Below, piece by piece: positions 41,579-50,700 of a DNA stretch of 64,000 nt. The stretch lies in contig NZ_JOAG01000030.1 in the NCBI RefSeq assembly GCF_000725485.1, positions 1-64,000 of the forward strand, given 5' to 3'. Below the pieces are notes generated by a model. That model did no database searches. It saw only the letters and a program-made list of their open reading frames with translations, and was not told where the DNA came from. Position numbers and translations under genes: made by a program. Source of the stretch: Nonomuraea candida. Its GTDB lineage: Bacteria > Actinomycetota > Actinomycetes > Streptosporangiales > Streptosporangiaceae. Each line of letters begins with the position of its first letter. Positions within the stretch are counted from its first letter, which is position 1.

Positions 41579-43239
41579 AGCCGCTGCCTGCGCAGCTCGT
41601 GGCCGGCGGCCAGGATGAGGTAGGCGCCGGCCGTCCAGGTGTAGGCGCGGTCGCGCAAGCCCTCGCCGGTGCGCGCGTCGAAGTTCTCCGCGAAGCCGGA
41701 CCGCTCGCACAGCCGGCGGAAGCGGGCGCTGATCTCGTCGGCCAGGGAGAGGTGGCCGGCCCGGCGCAGGCCGTCCTCGATGAGGACGGTCGACGGCGCC
41801 CAGATCGGCCCGCGCCAGTAGCCGTCGTCCTGGTAGTGCTCGGAGGCGGGGTGCTCGGTGGCGGGCCCGAACGCGGTGAGGTGGGACTCGATGCGGGCGG
41901 CCAGTGCCGCCCGTACCCGCTCCGGCAGCTCGTCGCCCAGCACGATGGGCATGAGGTCGAGCAGGCTGGAGGTGGACCAGGTGCGTCCCGAGCGTACGGC
42001 GCGGGCGACGAACCGGTCGCCCGTCCACAGCTCGGCCAGCAGCGCGTCCCGCATCCGGTCGGCGGCGCCGGACCAGTGCGCGGCCTTCTCCGGATCGGGG
42101 GCGAGGCGGGCCAGCTCACGCATCTGGAGCACGAGGAAGGCGGCCAGGTCGGCGGTCTCGACGACGCGCTCGGGGTCGAAGGTGGTGGCGTTGTCCCAGC
42201 CGCTGTCGTTGCCGTGCTGGTAGTGCGGCAGCTCGCGTCCGGGGGCGCGGCGGGCCGTCAGCCAGAAGGTGGTCCAGCGTTCCAGCAGCGGGTAGACGTC
42301 CGGCCCCGGAGGCAGGCGGCGCGCGGCCCAGCCGTGGATGGGCGGCTTGACGAAGTTGTAGAGGATCTCCGAATGGGTGACGGAGTCGGGCAGCGCGCCG
42401 GCGGCGTCCTGGTGGTCGAAGGGCAGCCGGAACTGGTCCCAGGCCAGGTCGGGCAGGCCGCCCGCCAGGGCGATGGCGTTGAAGCAGTGGTCCCAGCTCC
42501 ACACCTTGTCCATCCAGTGCTTCGACATCAGGACGGCGGGCCGGGTGATGAACCCGGCCGGGCGCACGGTGGCCGACCACAGCACGTACGCGGCCAGCTC
42601 GGCAGCGGGCGTCTGGTCGCTGCGCCAGGGCGCGACCGCGTCGGTGAAGGCGTCGAAGTCGGCACGGGCGGCCTTGGCCACCTGCTCGAAGGGGTCCGCG
42701 GCGGTGTAGGGGGCGCGGGCGGTCTCGTACTCCTCGATGGCGATCTCCCACTCGCCGCCCAGGACGACGCCGCGTTCGGCGGTGCCGAGCGCCTGCGCGC
42801 CGAGCGGCTCGGCCGTCCCGGCGAGCACGGTGATCCGGTAGCGGCGGCCGGTCTGGTAGACGGTGAAGACGAACGCGTCGTCGACGGGGTCCCGGTAGAA
42901 GTACGGGCCGCTGAACGGCGTCAGGACCGGATCGGCGGCCAGCACGCGCAGCCCGAGGCCGCGGCCCCGCACGCGTACGGTGTCGGCGCTGTCGTAGGCG
43001 AGGCGGATCCGCCCGTCCCCGGCGCTCCAGGTGAGCTGATGCGGGGTGGCCGTGACGGCGGCCTCCGCGGTGGGGACCAGCCGCAGGACGGGGTGCATGC
43101 CGGTCTGATGGGAGACCAGATGCACGTCCCGGGCGTAGGTCTTCTCGGCCACCACGGGCGAGAAGCAGAACCAGGATCCGCGGTAGCTGAACGGGATTTC
43201 CCGCAGGGAGAACACCGGGCCAGAAACGGCGACGGTCAT
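41575..43239 (-). CDS. MGH1/GH63-like (alpha/alpha)6-barrel glucosidase
   Basis: A 554-aa cytoplasmic protein (no signal peptide) with an N-terminal beta-sandwich (~1-190) and an (alpha/alpha)6 barrel (~200-550). Barrel signatures of GH63/GH37-type trimming glucosidases are visible: MDKVWSWDHCFNAIALAGG, HYQHGNDSGWDNATTF, and near the end HYQDDGYWRGPIWAPSTVL followed by DRAYTWTAGAYLIL. The Asp in SWDHCFN and the Glu/Asp of the last motifs are candidate catalytic residues. It is the last structural gene of a CUT1 importer operon (17 nt after the MalG-type gene), so it should cleave the imported oligosaccharide. The substrate linkage is not evident. Confidence 0.8.
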   Translation of the reverse strand: MTVAVSGPVFSLREIPFSYRGSWFCFSPVVAEKTYARDVHLVSHQTGMHPVLRLVPTAEAAVTATPHQLTWSAGDGRIRLAYDSADTVRVRGRGLGLRVLAADPVLTPFSGPYFYRDPVDDAFVFTVYQTGRRYRITVLAGTAEPLGAQALGTAERGVVLGGEWEIAIEEYETARAPYTAADPFEQVAKAARADFDAFTDAVAPWRSDQTPAAELAAYVLWSATVRPAGFITRPAVLMSKHWMDKVWSWDHCFNAIALAGGLPDLAWDQFRLPFDHQDAAGALPDSVTHSEILYNFVKPPIHGWAARRLPPGPDVYPLLERWTTFWLTARRAPGRELPHYQHGNDSGWDNATTFDPERVVETADLAAFLVLQMRELARLAPDPEKAAHWSGAADRMRDALLAELWTGDRFVARAVRSGRTWSTSSLLDLMPIVLGDELPERVRAALAARIESHLTAFGPATEHPASEHYQDDGYWRGPIWAPSTVLIEDGLRRAGHLSLADEISARFRRLCERSGFAENFDARTGEGLRDRAYTWTAGAYLILAAGHELRRQRL

Positions 43240-43256
43240 GGAGCGAGGGTCCCTTC

Positions 43257-44063
43257 TCAATCTTTGACTGCGCCCGCCGTGACCCCGGCGGCGACGTAGC
43301 GCTGGGCGATCACGAGCAGGACGGTGGCCGGGATGGAGGCGACCACGGCGGTGGCCATGATGGCGTTCCATTCCTGGTTGTTGTTGCCGATGTAGTGGTA
43401 GATGCCGAGGGTGATCGGCTGGTGGTCGCCGCCCTGGTCGAGGGTGGAGGCGAAGATGAAGTCCGACCAGGCCCACAGGAACGCGAACAGCGACACCGTG
43501 ATGAGCGAGTTGCGGGAGACGGGCAGCACGATCGAGACGAAGGTGCGCACCACTCCGGCGCCGTCGACGCGGGCCGCCTGGAGCAGCTCCTCGGGGATGC
43601 CGGACATGAACGTGGTGAGGATCAGCACGGCGAACGGCACGGCGAGGGTGGAGTCGGCCACGATCAGCCCGGGGACGGTGTTGAGCACGCCGGTGGACAG
43701 GAAGATGGCGTAGAAGCCCATCGCCATGATGATCCCGGGGATCATCTGCGCGATCAGCAGCACGAAGCTCAGCACGCCACCGCCGCGCGGGCGCAGCTTG
43801 GCCAGCGAGTACGCGGCCGGCGCCGCCAGCAGCAGGGTCAGCGCCACCGTGCCCAGCCCGACGACCAGGCTGGTGCCGAGGTAGGGAAGCTGCTGGTCGA
43901 GCACGTCACGGTAGCCGTCCAGGGTGCCGTCGAGCGGCAGGAGGTCCGGCGGGCTCTTGCGCATGGCGGTGTCGCGGGTGAACGAGACGTTGATCATCCA
44001 GTAGACCGGGAACAGCATCACGGCCGTCAGCACCAGCCCGAGCACGGTCTTGAGGTGCCTCAT
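43257..44063 (-). CDS. Sugar ABC permease, MalG type
   Basis: A 268-aa permease with six helices and EAA loop EELLQAARVDGAGVVRTFVS. ATG 44063 overlaps the stop of the MalF-type permease (ATGA). It forms the channel with that protein. No ATPase gene is in the operon. Confidence 0.9.
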   Translation of the reverse strand: MRHLKTVLGLVLTAVMLFPVYWMINVSFTRDTAMRKSPPDLLPLDGTLDGYRDVLDQQLPYLGTSLVVGLGTVALTLLLAAPAAYSLAKLRPRGGGVLSFVLLIAQMIPGIIMAMGFYAIFLSTGVLNTVPGLIVADSTLAVPFAVLILTTFMSGIPEELLQAARVDGAGVVRTFVSIVLPVSRNSLITVSLFAFLWAWSDFIFASTLDQGGDHQPITLGIYHYIGNNNQEWNAIMATAVVASIPATVLLVIAQRYVAAGVTAGAVKD

Positions 44064-45010
44064 GTCAGGGCCTGCCGTCGCTGCACGCGGATGTAGACCA
44101 GGCCGAAGACGAGGGCCATCACGATCAGCAGGTTGCCCACGGCGGCCCCCGGCCCGAAGGAGGGCACGAGGTTGCCGAAGCCCAGCCGGTAGGACCAGGT
44201 GGCGAACGTGGTGGACGCCCCGCTCGGGCCGCCCTTGGTCATGATCCAGATGATGTCGAACACCTTCAGGGTGTAGACCAGTCCGAGCAGGATGGTGATC
44301 GCCGACACCGGCCGCAGCAGCGGGAAGGTCACCCTCCAGAACCGCTGCCAGCCGTTGGCCCCGTCGAGCGCGGCGGCCTCGTAGACGGCCGCGGGAATCG
44401 CCTGAAGGCCCGAGTAGAGCACCACCAGGTTGAACGGGATGCCGATCCAGATGTTGGCGATGATCACCGACCACAGCGCCCAGTCCGGCGAGGTCAGCCA
44501 GTTCACCGGCCCGATCCCGAGCCAGCCCAGCGCGGCGTTGACCACGCCGGAGTCGCTGTTGAGCATCCACGACCAGGTGGAGGCCGACACGATCAGCGGC
44601 AGCAGCCACGGCACCAGGAACAGCGCCCGCAGCGTCGCCGACAGGCGGAAGCTCTTGCTGAAGAACAGGGCCAGCGCCAGCCCGATCGTGAACTGGAAGG
44701 CCAGCGACACCAGCGTGAAGACCACCGTGTGCCACAGCGCCGGCCCGAAGGTGGCGTCGGCGAACACCTTGGCGTAGTTGCCGAACCCGGCGAAGGGGGC
44801 GTCACCCTGCACGAAGGAGCGCACCGTGTAGTTGCGCAGGCTCAGCTCGACGTTGCGGTAGAGCGGGTAGGCGTAAAAGACCAGCAGGTAGAGGACGACG
44901 GGGGCGAGGAACGCCCACGCCGCCCACTGACCCGATCGGCCGCGTGCCGCCCGGCGGACCCCCGGGGTCGCCGCGGCGGGACGCACCGACGTCTGCATCA
45001 CTCGGCTCAT
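44060..45010 (-). CDS. Sugar ABC permease, MalF type
   Basis: A 316-aa permease. Cytosolic N-terminus, then WAAWAFLAPVVLYLLVFYAY (helix 1), FAGFGNYAKVFADATF and EAA loop AAVYEAAALDGANGWQRFWR. The start is 4 nt beyond the receptor stop (45015), so the operon is tightly packed and translation is probably coupled. Confidence 0.9.
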   Translation of the reverse strand: MSRVMQTSVRPAAATPGVRRAARGRSGQWAAWAFLAPVVLYLLVFYAYPLYRNVELSLRNYTVRSFVQGDAPFAGFGNYAKVFADATFGPALWHTVVFTLVSLAFQFTIGLALALFFSKSFRLSATLRALFLVPWLLPLIVSASTWSWMLNSDSGVVNAALGWLGIGPVNWLTSPDWALWSVIIANIWIGIPFNLVVLYSGLQAIPAAVYEAAALDGANGWQRFWRVTFPLLRPVSAITILLGLVYTLKVFDIIWIMTKGGPSGASTTFATWSYRLGFGNLVPSFGPGAAVGNLLIVMALVFGLVYIRVQRRQALT

Positions 45011-45014
45011 GCGT

Positions 45015-46289
45015 CTACTGGATCGCGCTCGCCGCGGCGGCCTGGGCGGCGGCCATCGCCTCCTGCGGCGGCTTCGACCCGCTCAGCGCCGCCTGCACCG
45101 CGCCCCACATCGGCTCGGAGATCTTCGGGTACTTGGTGCCCAGGTCGTCGCTGGTGCGGCCCTTGGCGGCCTTGACCGCCTCCACCCACACCTTCAGCTC
45201 CGGGTTCTGCTCGACCTGCCTGGCCTGCACCTGCTCGGTGGGCGCGACGTAGGACAGGGTGGTGGTCGTGGTGAGCGAGTTCTCGCCGCTGGTCAGGCAG
45301 GTCACCAGCTTCTGGGAGGTGGCGTAGCGGCCGGTGTCGGACTGGACGGGCATGCTGACGAACTCGCCTCCGGTCGGGGCGGGCGCGGTGCCGCCGTCCT
45401 TGGCGGGGATCGGGATGACGCCGTACGCGAAGCCGGTCTTCCCGGCGTTGGCCAGTTGCCAGGTGCCGTTCTCGGCGAAGGCGAACTCGCCGCCGGCGAA
45501 CTCCTGCCAGCTGGTGGTCTGGGTGTTGCCGATGACGGAGTTGGGGGCGTAGCCCTTCTTCAGCCAGTCGCTCCACAGCGTCACCGCCGAGACGCCCTCG
45601 GGCGAGTCGAGCTTGGTGAGGTTCGCGCCGGACCCCCAGAACCAGGGCAGGAACTGGAAGCTGCCCTCCTCGGTGCCGATCGCCGAGAACGTGATGCCCT
45701 TCTTCCCGGCCGCCTTCACCTTCTCCAGGGCCGCGGTCAGGGACGCCCAGTCCTTCACCGCGGCGATGTCCACGCCGGCCCGCTTCAGGACGTCCTTGTT
45801 GTAGTACAGGGCCAGGGTGTTGGCCCCGATCGGGACGCCGTAGGTCTTGCCGCCGCTCTGGCCCGCGGCCAGCAGGTTCGGCGCGATCGACGAGACGTCC
45901 AGCTTGTTCTCCTCGGTCGTGGTCAGCACGCCGGCCTCGGCCAGCGTCGAGACCACGGGGTTGTCCACGATGAGCACGTCGGGCGAGTTGTCCTGCTGGG
46001 CGGCCAGCAGGGCCTTGTTGGTGAGGTCGCTGGTGTCGTAGCCGGTGCGCTCCACCTTCACGCCCGCCTGGGCGCCGCACGTCTCCAGCAGCTTCACCCA
46101 CGCGGAGCCGGCGTCGTACTGGGGGTAGGGGTCCCAGATCGTGTAGGTCCCGCCTCCCGCGGCCTGGCTCGCGCCGCTCGTGCTCCCGTCATCGCCGCCG
46201 GACGGCGAGCAGGCCACCAACCCGCCCGCGGCGGCCAGCACCGCCAGACCCACGCCGACGACCTGCCGGCTCCCTGCCGCTGAACTCAT
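45015..46289 (-). CDS. Extracellular sugar-binding lipoprotein (CUT1 type)
   Basis: A 424-aa receptor lipoprotein. ATG 46289 has a strong AGGAGGT-like RBS (GGAGGTAG) and gives lipobox GLVAC (Cys 27); the longer frame would run through the operator and is rejected. Family patterns are SPDVLIVDNPVVSTLAEAGV, YGVPIGANTLALYYNKDVLK and PKISEPMWGAVQAAL. It is the first gene of the operon receptor-permease-permease-glucosidase-LacI, with a 29-bp double operator 45 bp upstream. The ligand is probably an oligosaccharide released by the secreted hydrolase at 47.7 kb, which carries the identical operator. Confidence 0.9.
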   Translation of the reverse strand: MSSAAGSRQVVGVGLAVLAAAGGLVACSPSGGDDGSTSGASQAAGGGTYTIWDPYPQYDAGSAWVKLLETCGAQAGVKVERTGYDTSDLTNKALLAAQQDNSPDVLIVDNPVVSTLAEAGVLTTTEENKLDVSSIAPNLLAAGQSGGKTYGVPIGANTLALYYNKDVLKRAGVDIAAVKDWASLTAALEKVKAAGKKGITFSAIGTEEGSFQFLPWFWGSGANLTKLDSPEGVSAVTLWSDWLKKGYAPNSVIGNTQTTSWQEFAGGEFAFAENGTWQLANAGKTGFAYGVIPIPAKDGGTAPAPTGGEFVSMPVQSDTGRYATSQKLVTCLTSGENSLTTTTTLSYVAPTEQVQARQVEQNPELKVWVEAVKAAKGRTSDDLGTKYPKISEPMWGAVQAALSGSKPPQEAMAAAQAAAASAIQ

Positions 46290-46334
46290 TGATCTACCTC
46301 CGCTGAGAGGAGTGGTGCGACCGTCCCCGATCGA

Positions 46335-46395
46335 GTCGAACCGATTCGGCGAATCGGTTCGACCGACCATAGGCGTGCCTCCTCCGGGGCGTCAA
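46335..46395 (-). promoter_or_regulatory. Promoter with 29-bp double operator for the importer operon
   Basis: Minus strand: TTGACG (46390-46395), an 18-bp spacer, TATGGT (46366-46371), and 2 bp later a 29-bp inverted repeat (46335-46363) made of two CGAAYCGATTCG-like sites, GTCGAACCGATTCGG on one side and its mirror CGAATCGGTTCGAC on the other. It is symmetric apart from the single central base. Confidence 0.85.
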
Positions 46396-46473
46396 TGGGC
46401 CCGGCGCGGTTTTCGGAGATGTCACGGGGAGCGACACATCCTCGTCACGGAAACCCGGCAGCCCGGCGCCTCA

Positions 46474-46494
46474 TGAACCGATTCGACCTACGAT
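46474..46494 (+). promoter_or_regulatory. Single operator and -10 of the LacI gene at 46526
   Basis: TGAACCGATTCGA (46474-46486) precedes TACGAT (46489-46494), a TAnnnT -10. The operator lies where the spacer should be. No good -35 is seen, so this promoter may be weak and autoregulated. Confidence 0.55.
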
Positions 46495-46525
46495 GGTCGT
46501 CATCATGGGGAGCGAAGGAGCGCGG

Positions 46526-47542
46526 GTGAACATCGGGGAGATCGCCGAGAGGGCCGGCGTGTCGCGCAGCACCGTCTCCTACGCGCTCACCGGCAAGCGC
46601 CCGGTGTCGCCGGAGACCAAACGGCGCATCCAGGCGGTCATCGACGAGCTCGGCTACCGGCCCAACGCGGCCGCCCGGGCCCTGAAGGAGGGCCGGACCC
46701 GCACCATCGGGCTGGTCATCCCGCCCGCCAGCCGGCGCCTGACCGACATGCAGCTCGGCTTCGTGGCCAGCGTGGTGGACGCCGCCGCCCGCGCCGATCT
46801 CGACGTCCTGCTGTCGCCGTCGGGGGGCGAGCACGACCGCTCCTTCGAGCGCGTGGTCACCGGCCGGCGCGTGGACGGCGTCATCCTCATGGAGATCCGC
46901 CTGGAGGACGAACGCGTCACCCGCCTGCGGCACAGCGGCCTGCCGTTCGTCGGCATCGGCCGCACCGGCCAGCCCGAGGAGATGCCCTGGGTGGACATCG
47001 ACTACGAGACGCTGATCGCCCGGTGCGTGGACCACCTGGCCGACCTCGGCCACCGGAAGATCGCGCTGGTCAACCGCAACGCCGACCTGGTCGCCGCCGG
47101 GTACGGCCCGGGCCGGCGCGCCCAGAGCGGCTTCGCCCGCGCCGTGGCCGCGCGCGGCCTGCACGGCGTGCAGGTCTGCTGCGCCGACGACGCCCCCGCC
47201 GGGCAGGCGTGCGTCGAGGAGCTGCTGGCCGCCCAGCCCGGCCTGACGGCCATCGCCACCATCAACGAGGCCGCCGTGGCCGGGATGTACCGGGCGCTGG
47301 AGCAGCGGGGCCTGACGGTCCCGGGGGACTTCTCCATCGCCGGTGTCGCCGCCCGGCACTGGGCCGAGAGCCTGCACCCGCCGCTCACCGCCGCCGACGT
47401 GCCCGCCGACGAGATGGGCGTGCGCGCCGTGGAGCTGCTCATCCAGAGCATCGCCGATCCCGCCGTCCCCCACCGCCACGTGCTGATCGCTCCGCCGATC
47501 TCGTTGCGCGGCACCACCGGACCGGCGCCGGCACGCGCCTGA
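46526..47542 (+). CDS. LacI-family transcriptional regulator
   Basis: A 338-aa repressor. GTG 46526 is chosen over ATG 46493 because GAAGGAG lies 5 nt upstream and the paralogue at 40471 starts at the same VNIGEIA position. HTH NIGEIAERAGVSRSTVSYAL; hinge YRPNAAARALKEGRTRTIGL; effector domain VIDELGYRP, HLADLGHRKIALVNRN, SIAGVAARHWAESLHPPLT. It lies between the importer operon (-) and the LamG/GH-A hydrolase (+), both carrying the 29-bp double site, and probably controls both, together with or in competition with its paralogue. Confidence 0.9.
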   Translation: MNIGEIAERAGVSRSTVSYALTGKRPVSPETKRRIQAVIDELGYRPNAAARALKEGRTRTIGLVIPPASRRLTDMQLGFVASVVDAAARADLDVLLSPSGGEHDRSFERVVTGRRVDGVILMEIRLEDERVTRLRHSGLPFVGIGRTGQPEEMPWVDIDYETLIARCVDHLADLGHRKIALVNRNADLVAAGYGPGRRAQSGFARAVAARGLHGVQVCCADDAPAGQACVEELLAAQPGLTAIATINEAAVAGMYRALEQRGLTVPGDFSIAGVAARHWAESLHPPLTAADVPADEMGVRAVELLIQSIADPAVPHRHVLIAPPISLRGTTGPAPARA

Positions 47543-47629
47543 CCACCGGGCGCGGGCCGGCCCGCCCGGGATGGGGGAAGCCGGCGTGAAGATCCCGTGA
47601 CGGCAGGATGCCGGGCACGTTTCCGGCTC

Positions 47630-47691
47630 TTGACCCTGGACCGGGCGGACGCCTATCGTCCAGTCGAATCGATTCGCCGAATCGATTCGAC
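47630..47691 (+). promoter_or_regulatory. Promoter with 29-bp double operator for the LamG/GH-A hydrolase
   Basis: TTGACC (47630-47635), an 18-bp spacer, TATCGT (47654-47659), then 3 bp later a 29-bp inverted repeat (47663-47691): GTCGAATCGATTCG, central C, CGAATCGATTCGAC. It has the same layout as 46335-46395 and would cover the transcription start. Confidence 0.85.
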
Positions 47692-47718
47692 TCTCCTGCT
47701 TCCCGAAGGGAAAGGCCC

Positions 47719-50700
47719 ATGGCCATGCCCTTGTCCCGGCTGCTTCGCAGGCTCGTGCCGCGTGCCGCCCTCGCTCCCGTGCTGGCGCTGACCGCGCTCC
47801 CGCTGGACGCCTTACCGGCGATCGGCGCCGCCGCGCCGGCCCTCGTCCTCCATTACGACTTCGAAGGCGACCTGTCGAGCGGCGCCGTCGAGGACCGCTC
47901 CCCCTCCGGGCTCGACGGGGTCCTCACCAACCCCGGGAGCGCCCGGGCCGTCACCGGGGCCGACGGCACGCAGGCCCTGTCCCTGCCCGGCGGGCCGGCC
48001 GGCTCGCAGAGCGCCCCCTACGTGACGATCCCGGCCGGCCTGTTCCGCGACCGCGCCGCCATGACCGTCTCCACCTGGCTGAAGTGGGCCGGCGGCCCCG
48101 ACTTCCAGTGGGTCTACAACCTCGGCAAGGACGCCGCGACCGCCACCTTCGCCACCCCGTCCTACGCCGGTGACGCCACCACGAGATCGTCCATCAAGCC
48201 GGTCAACGGCACCGCCGAGGCCGGCGTGCCGGGCCTGCAGAAGCTGCCCGCGGGCCAGTGGCTCAACCTCGTCACCACGATCGACGGCAAGACCCTCACC
48301 TTCTACGTGAACGGCGCGCCCATCGGCGCCACCTCCGCCCGGCTCGACCTCGCCGCCGTCATGAACGGCGCCACCACCTCCGGCTTCCTCGGCAGGGCCT
48401 TCTGGGGCGGGCACCCCTTCCTGGCCGGCGACCTGGACGACTTCCGCGTCTACGACGCCGCCCTGACCGCCGGGCAGGTCGCCGCGCTGGCCGGCGACCG
48501 CCTGGCCACCCCCTCGAAGGTCGAGCAGACCGCCGTCGAGGTCACGACCCATCCCGGCGTCGCGCCGGAGCTGCCGAAGACGGCCACCGCGCAGTTCACC
48601 GACGGCATCCGCCGCGGCGTGAGCGTCACCTGGCAGAGCGTCGATCCGGCCCGGTACGCCAAGCCCGGCCGGTTCACCGTCAAGGGCACCGCGCTCGGCA
48701 CCCCCGTCCAGGCCACCGTCACGGTGATCGGCAACGACCTCGCCATCGACCTCGGCAGCCAGACCGGCGCCTTCCACGGCGGCGCGTCCGGCACCCTGTA
48801 CGGCGTGTACGCCGACGGCCTGCCGAGCCGCAACCTCCTCGAAGGCATCAACCTGCGCACGGTGTCCACCAAGGCGCAGGACGGCCCGCAGCATCCGGGC
48901 GCCGACGCCTTGGAGGTGGTCAAGCCCCTGGCCGACAGCAGCGGCGGCGACGTGTACATCTACATGACCGACATCTACCGCGGCTTCCCCTACCAGTGGC
49001 CCGGCGGCACGCCGGAGGCGAGGCTGGACGACTTCAAGTCCAAGATCGCCAAGCAGGTCGACCAGGTCCTCACCCTCGACCCGAAATATCAGGACAACAT
49101 CGTCTTCGTGCCGTTCAACGAGCCCGAAGGCAACATGTTCGGCACCGGCCAGTGGAGCTACGACAAGGTCAGCTGGCTCACCGACCCGCGGCACTACTTC
49201 AGGGCCTGGGACGAGGTCCACGCCCTGATCAAGGCCAGGATGCCCGCGGCCAGAATCGCCGGCCCCAACACGAGCATGCTGTTCGACCAGGTGAAGGGCT
49301 TCCTGCGGCACACCGTCCAGGCGGGCACCGTGCCCGAGGTCATCACCTGGCACGAGCTGGGCGACCCGGCCCGCATCCGCACCAGCGTCGCCAGATACCG
49401 GCAGTGGGAACAGGAGGTCTTCAAGGGCACCCCGTTCGAGGGCAGGCGGCTGCCGATCAACCTCAACGAGTACGCCTTCAACTATCACACCTCGGTGCCC
49501 GGCCAGATGATCCAGTGGATCTCGGCCATCGAGGAGTCGAAGGTCGACGCCGACATCGCCTACTGGAACATCGACGGCAACCTGTCCGACTCCGCGGTCC
49601 AGGCCAACCGCGGCAACGGCCAGTGGTGGCTGCTGAACGCCTACGCCCAGCTGAGCGGCGACACCGTCAAGGTCACCCCGCCCCGCCCGGACGTCAGCTA
49701 CACCCTCCAGGGCGTCGCCACGCTCGACAGGGCCAAGGCGCAGGCCCGTGCCCTGTTCGGCGGCGCCTCCGGCACCGCCGGCGTCCGCTTCGACAAGGTG
49801 GACGCCGCGCTGTTCGGCGGCACCGTCCACGCGCTCGTCCAGGAGATCCCCTGGACCGGCCAGCTCGGCGACTCGGCCCAGCCGCGCGTTCTGGCCGAGC
49901 TCAGCCGGCCGGTCAAGGACGGCTCGGTGGCCTTCGACTTCGGCGGCGATCTGCCCGCGCTGAAGGAGTCCTCGGCGTACCAGATCATCCTCAGCCCCGG
50001 GGCCAACGCCTCGCCCGCCACCGCGCCCACCACCCTGTGGCAGGCCACGTACGAGGCCGAGGACGCGGCGCACACGGGCGCCGGCTACAGCCTCAACGGC
50101 CCCGAGGGCACGCCCGCCGACGTCGGCAAGTTCTACACCTCCGGCGCCTACAACGTCGGGGGCCTGCGTACCGGCTCGGACGTGCGGCTCGACTTCACGG
50201 TCTCGGTCCCCCGGACCGGCGTCTACGACCTGTCCGTCTTCGCCAACTCGCTGAACACCTACGGCGCCGTCCGCGAGCAGGGCCCGACCAACGTCTTCCT
50301 GCGCGTGGACGGCCGCGCCGAGCAGGAGCTGCACCTGCCCCTGGGCTACAAGTGGGTGGTCTGGGACCACGCCGACACCAAGGTCACCCTGACCGAGGGC
50401 GAGCACGTGCTCACCCTGGCCGCGCGCAGCCTCGACGGCAGCCGGGCCACCAAGGGGGACGCGATCATCGACAAGATCGATCTCACCCTGGCCAACCCGG
50501 CCGCCACGGAGCAGATCTACGAAGCCGAGCACGCCACCCTCGCCGGCGCGAAGCCGGGCTACACCCGCGGGAAGGTCTCCGGCGCGGGCGTCGTCACCGT
50601 GGCGAAGGACCAGAGCGCGACCTTCTGGGTCTACTCCCCCACCGACGGCGGATCGGCGCTGGCCGTCGACACCTCCGGCGGAGGCCGGGGCCGGCTAGAG

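Noticed and set aside
47812..50532. 906-codon minus-strand frame opposite the LamG/GH-A gene
   Set aside because: Antisense shadow; the plus-strand frame has signal peptide, catalytic motifs, promoter and operator.
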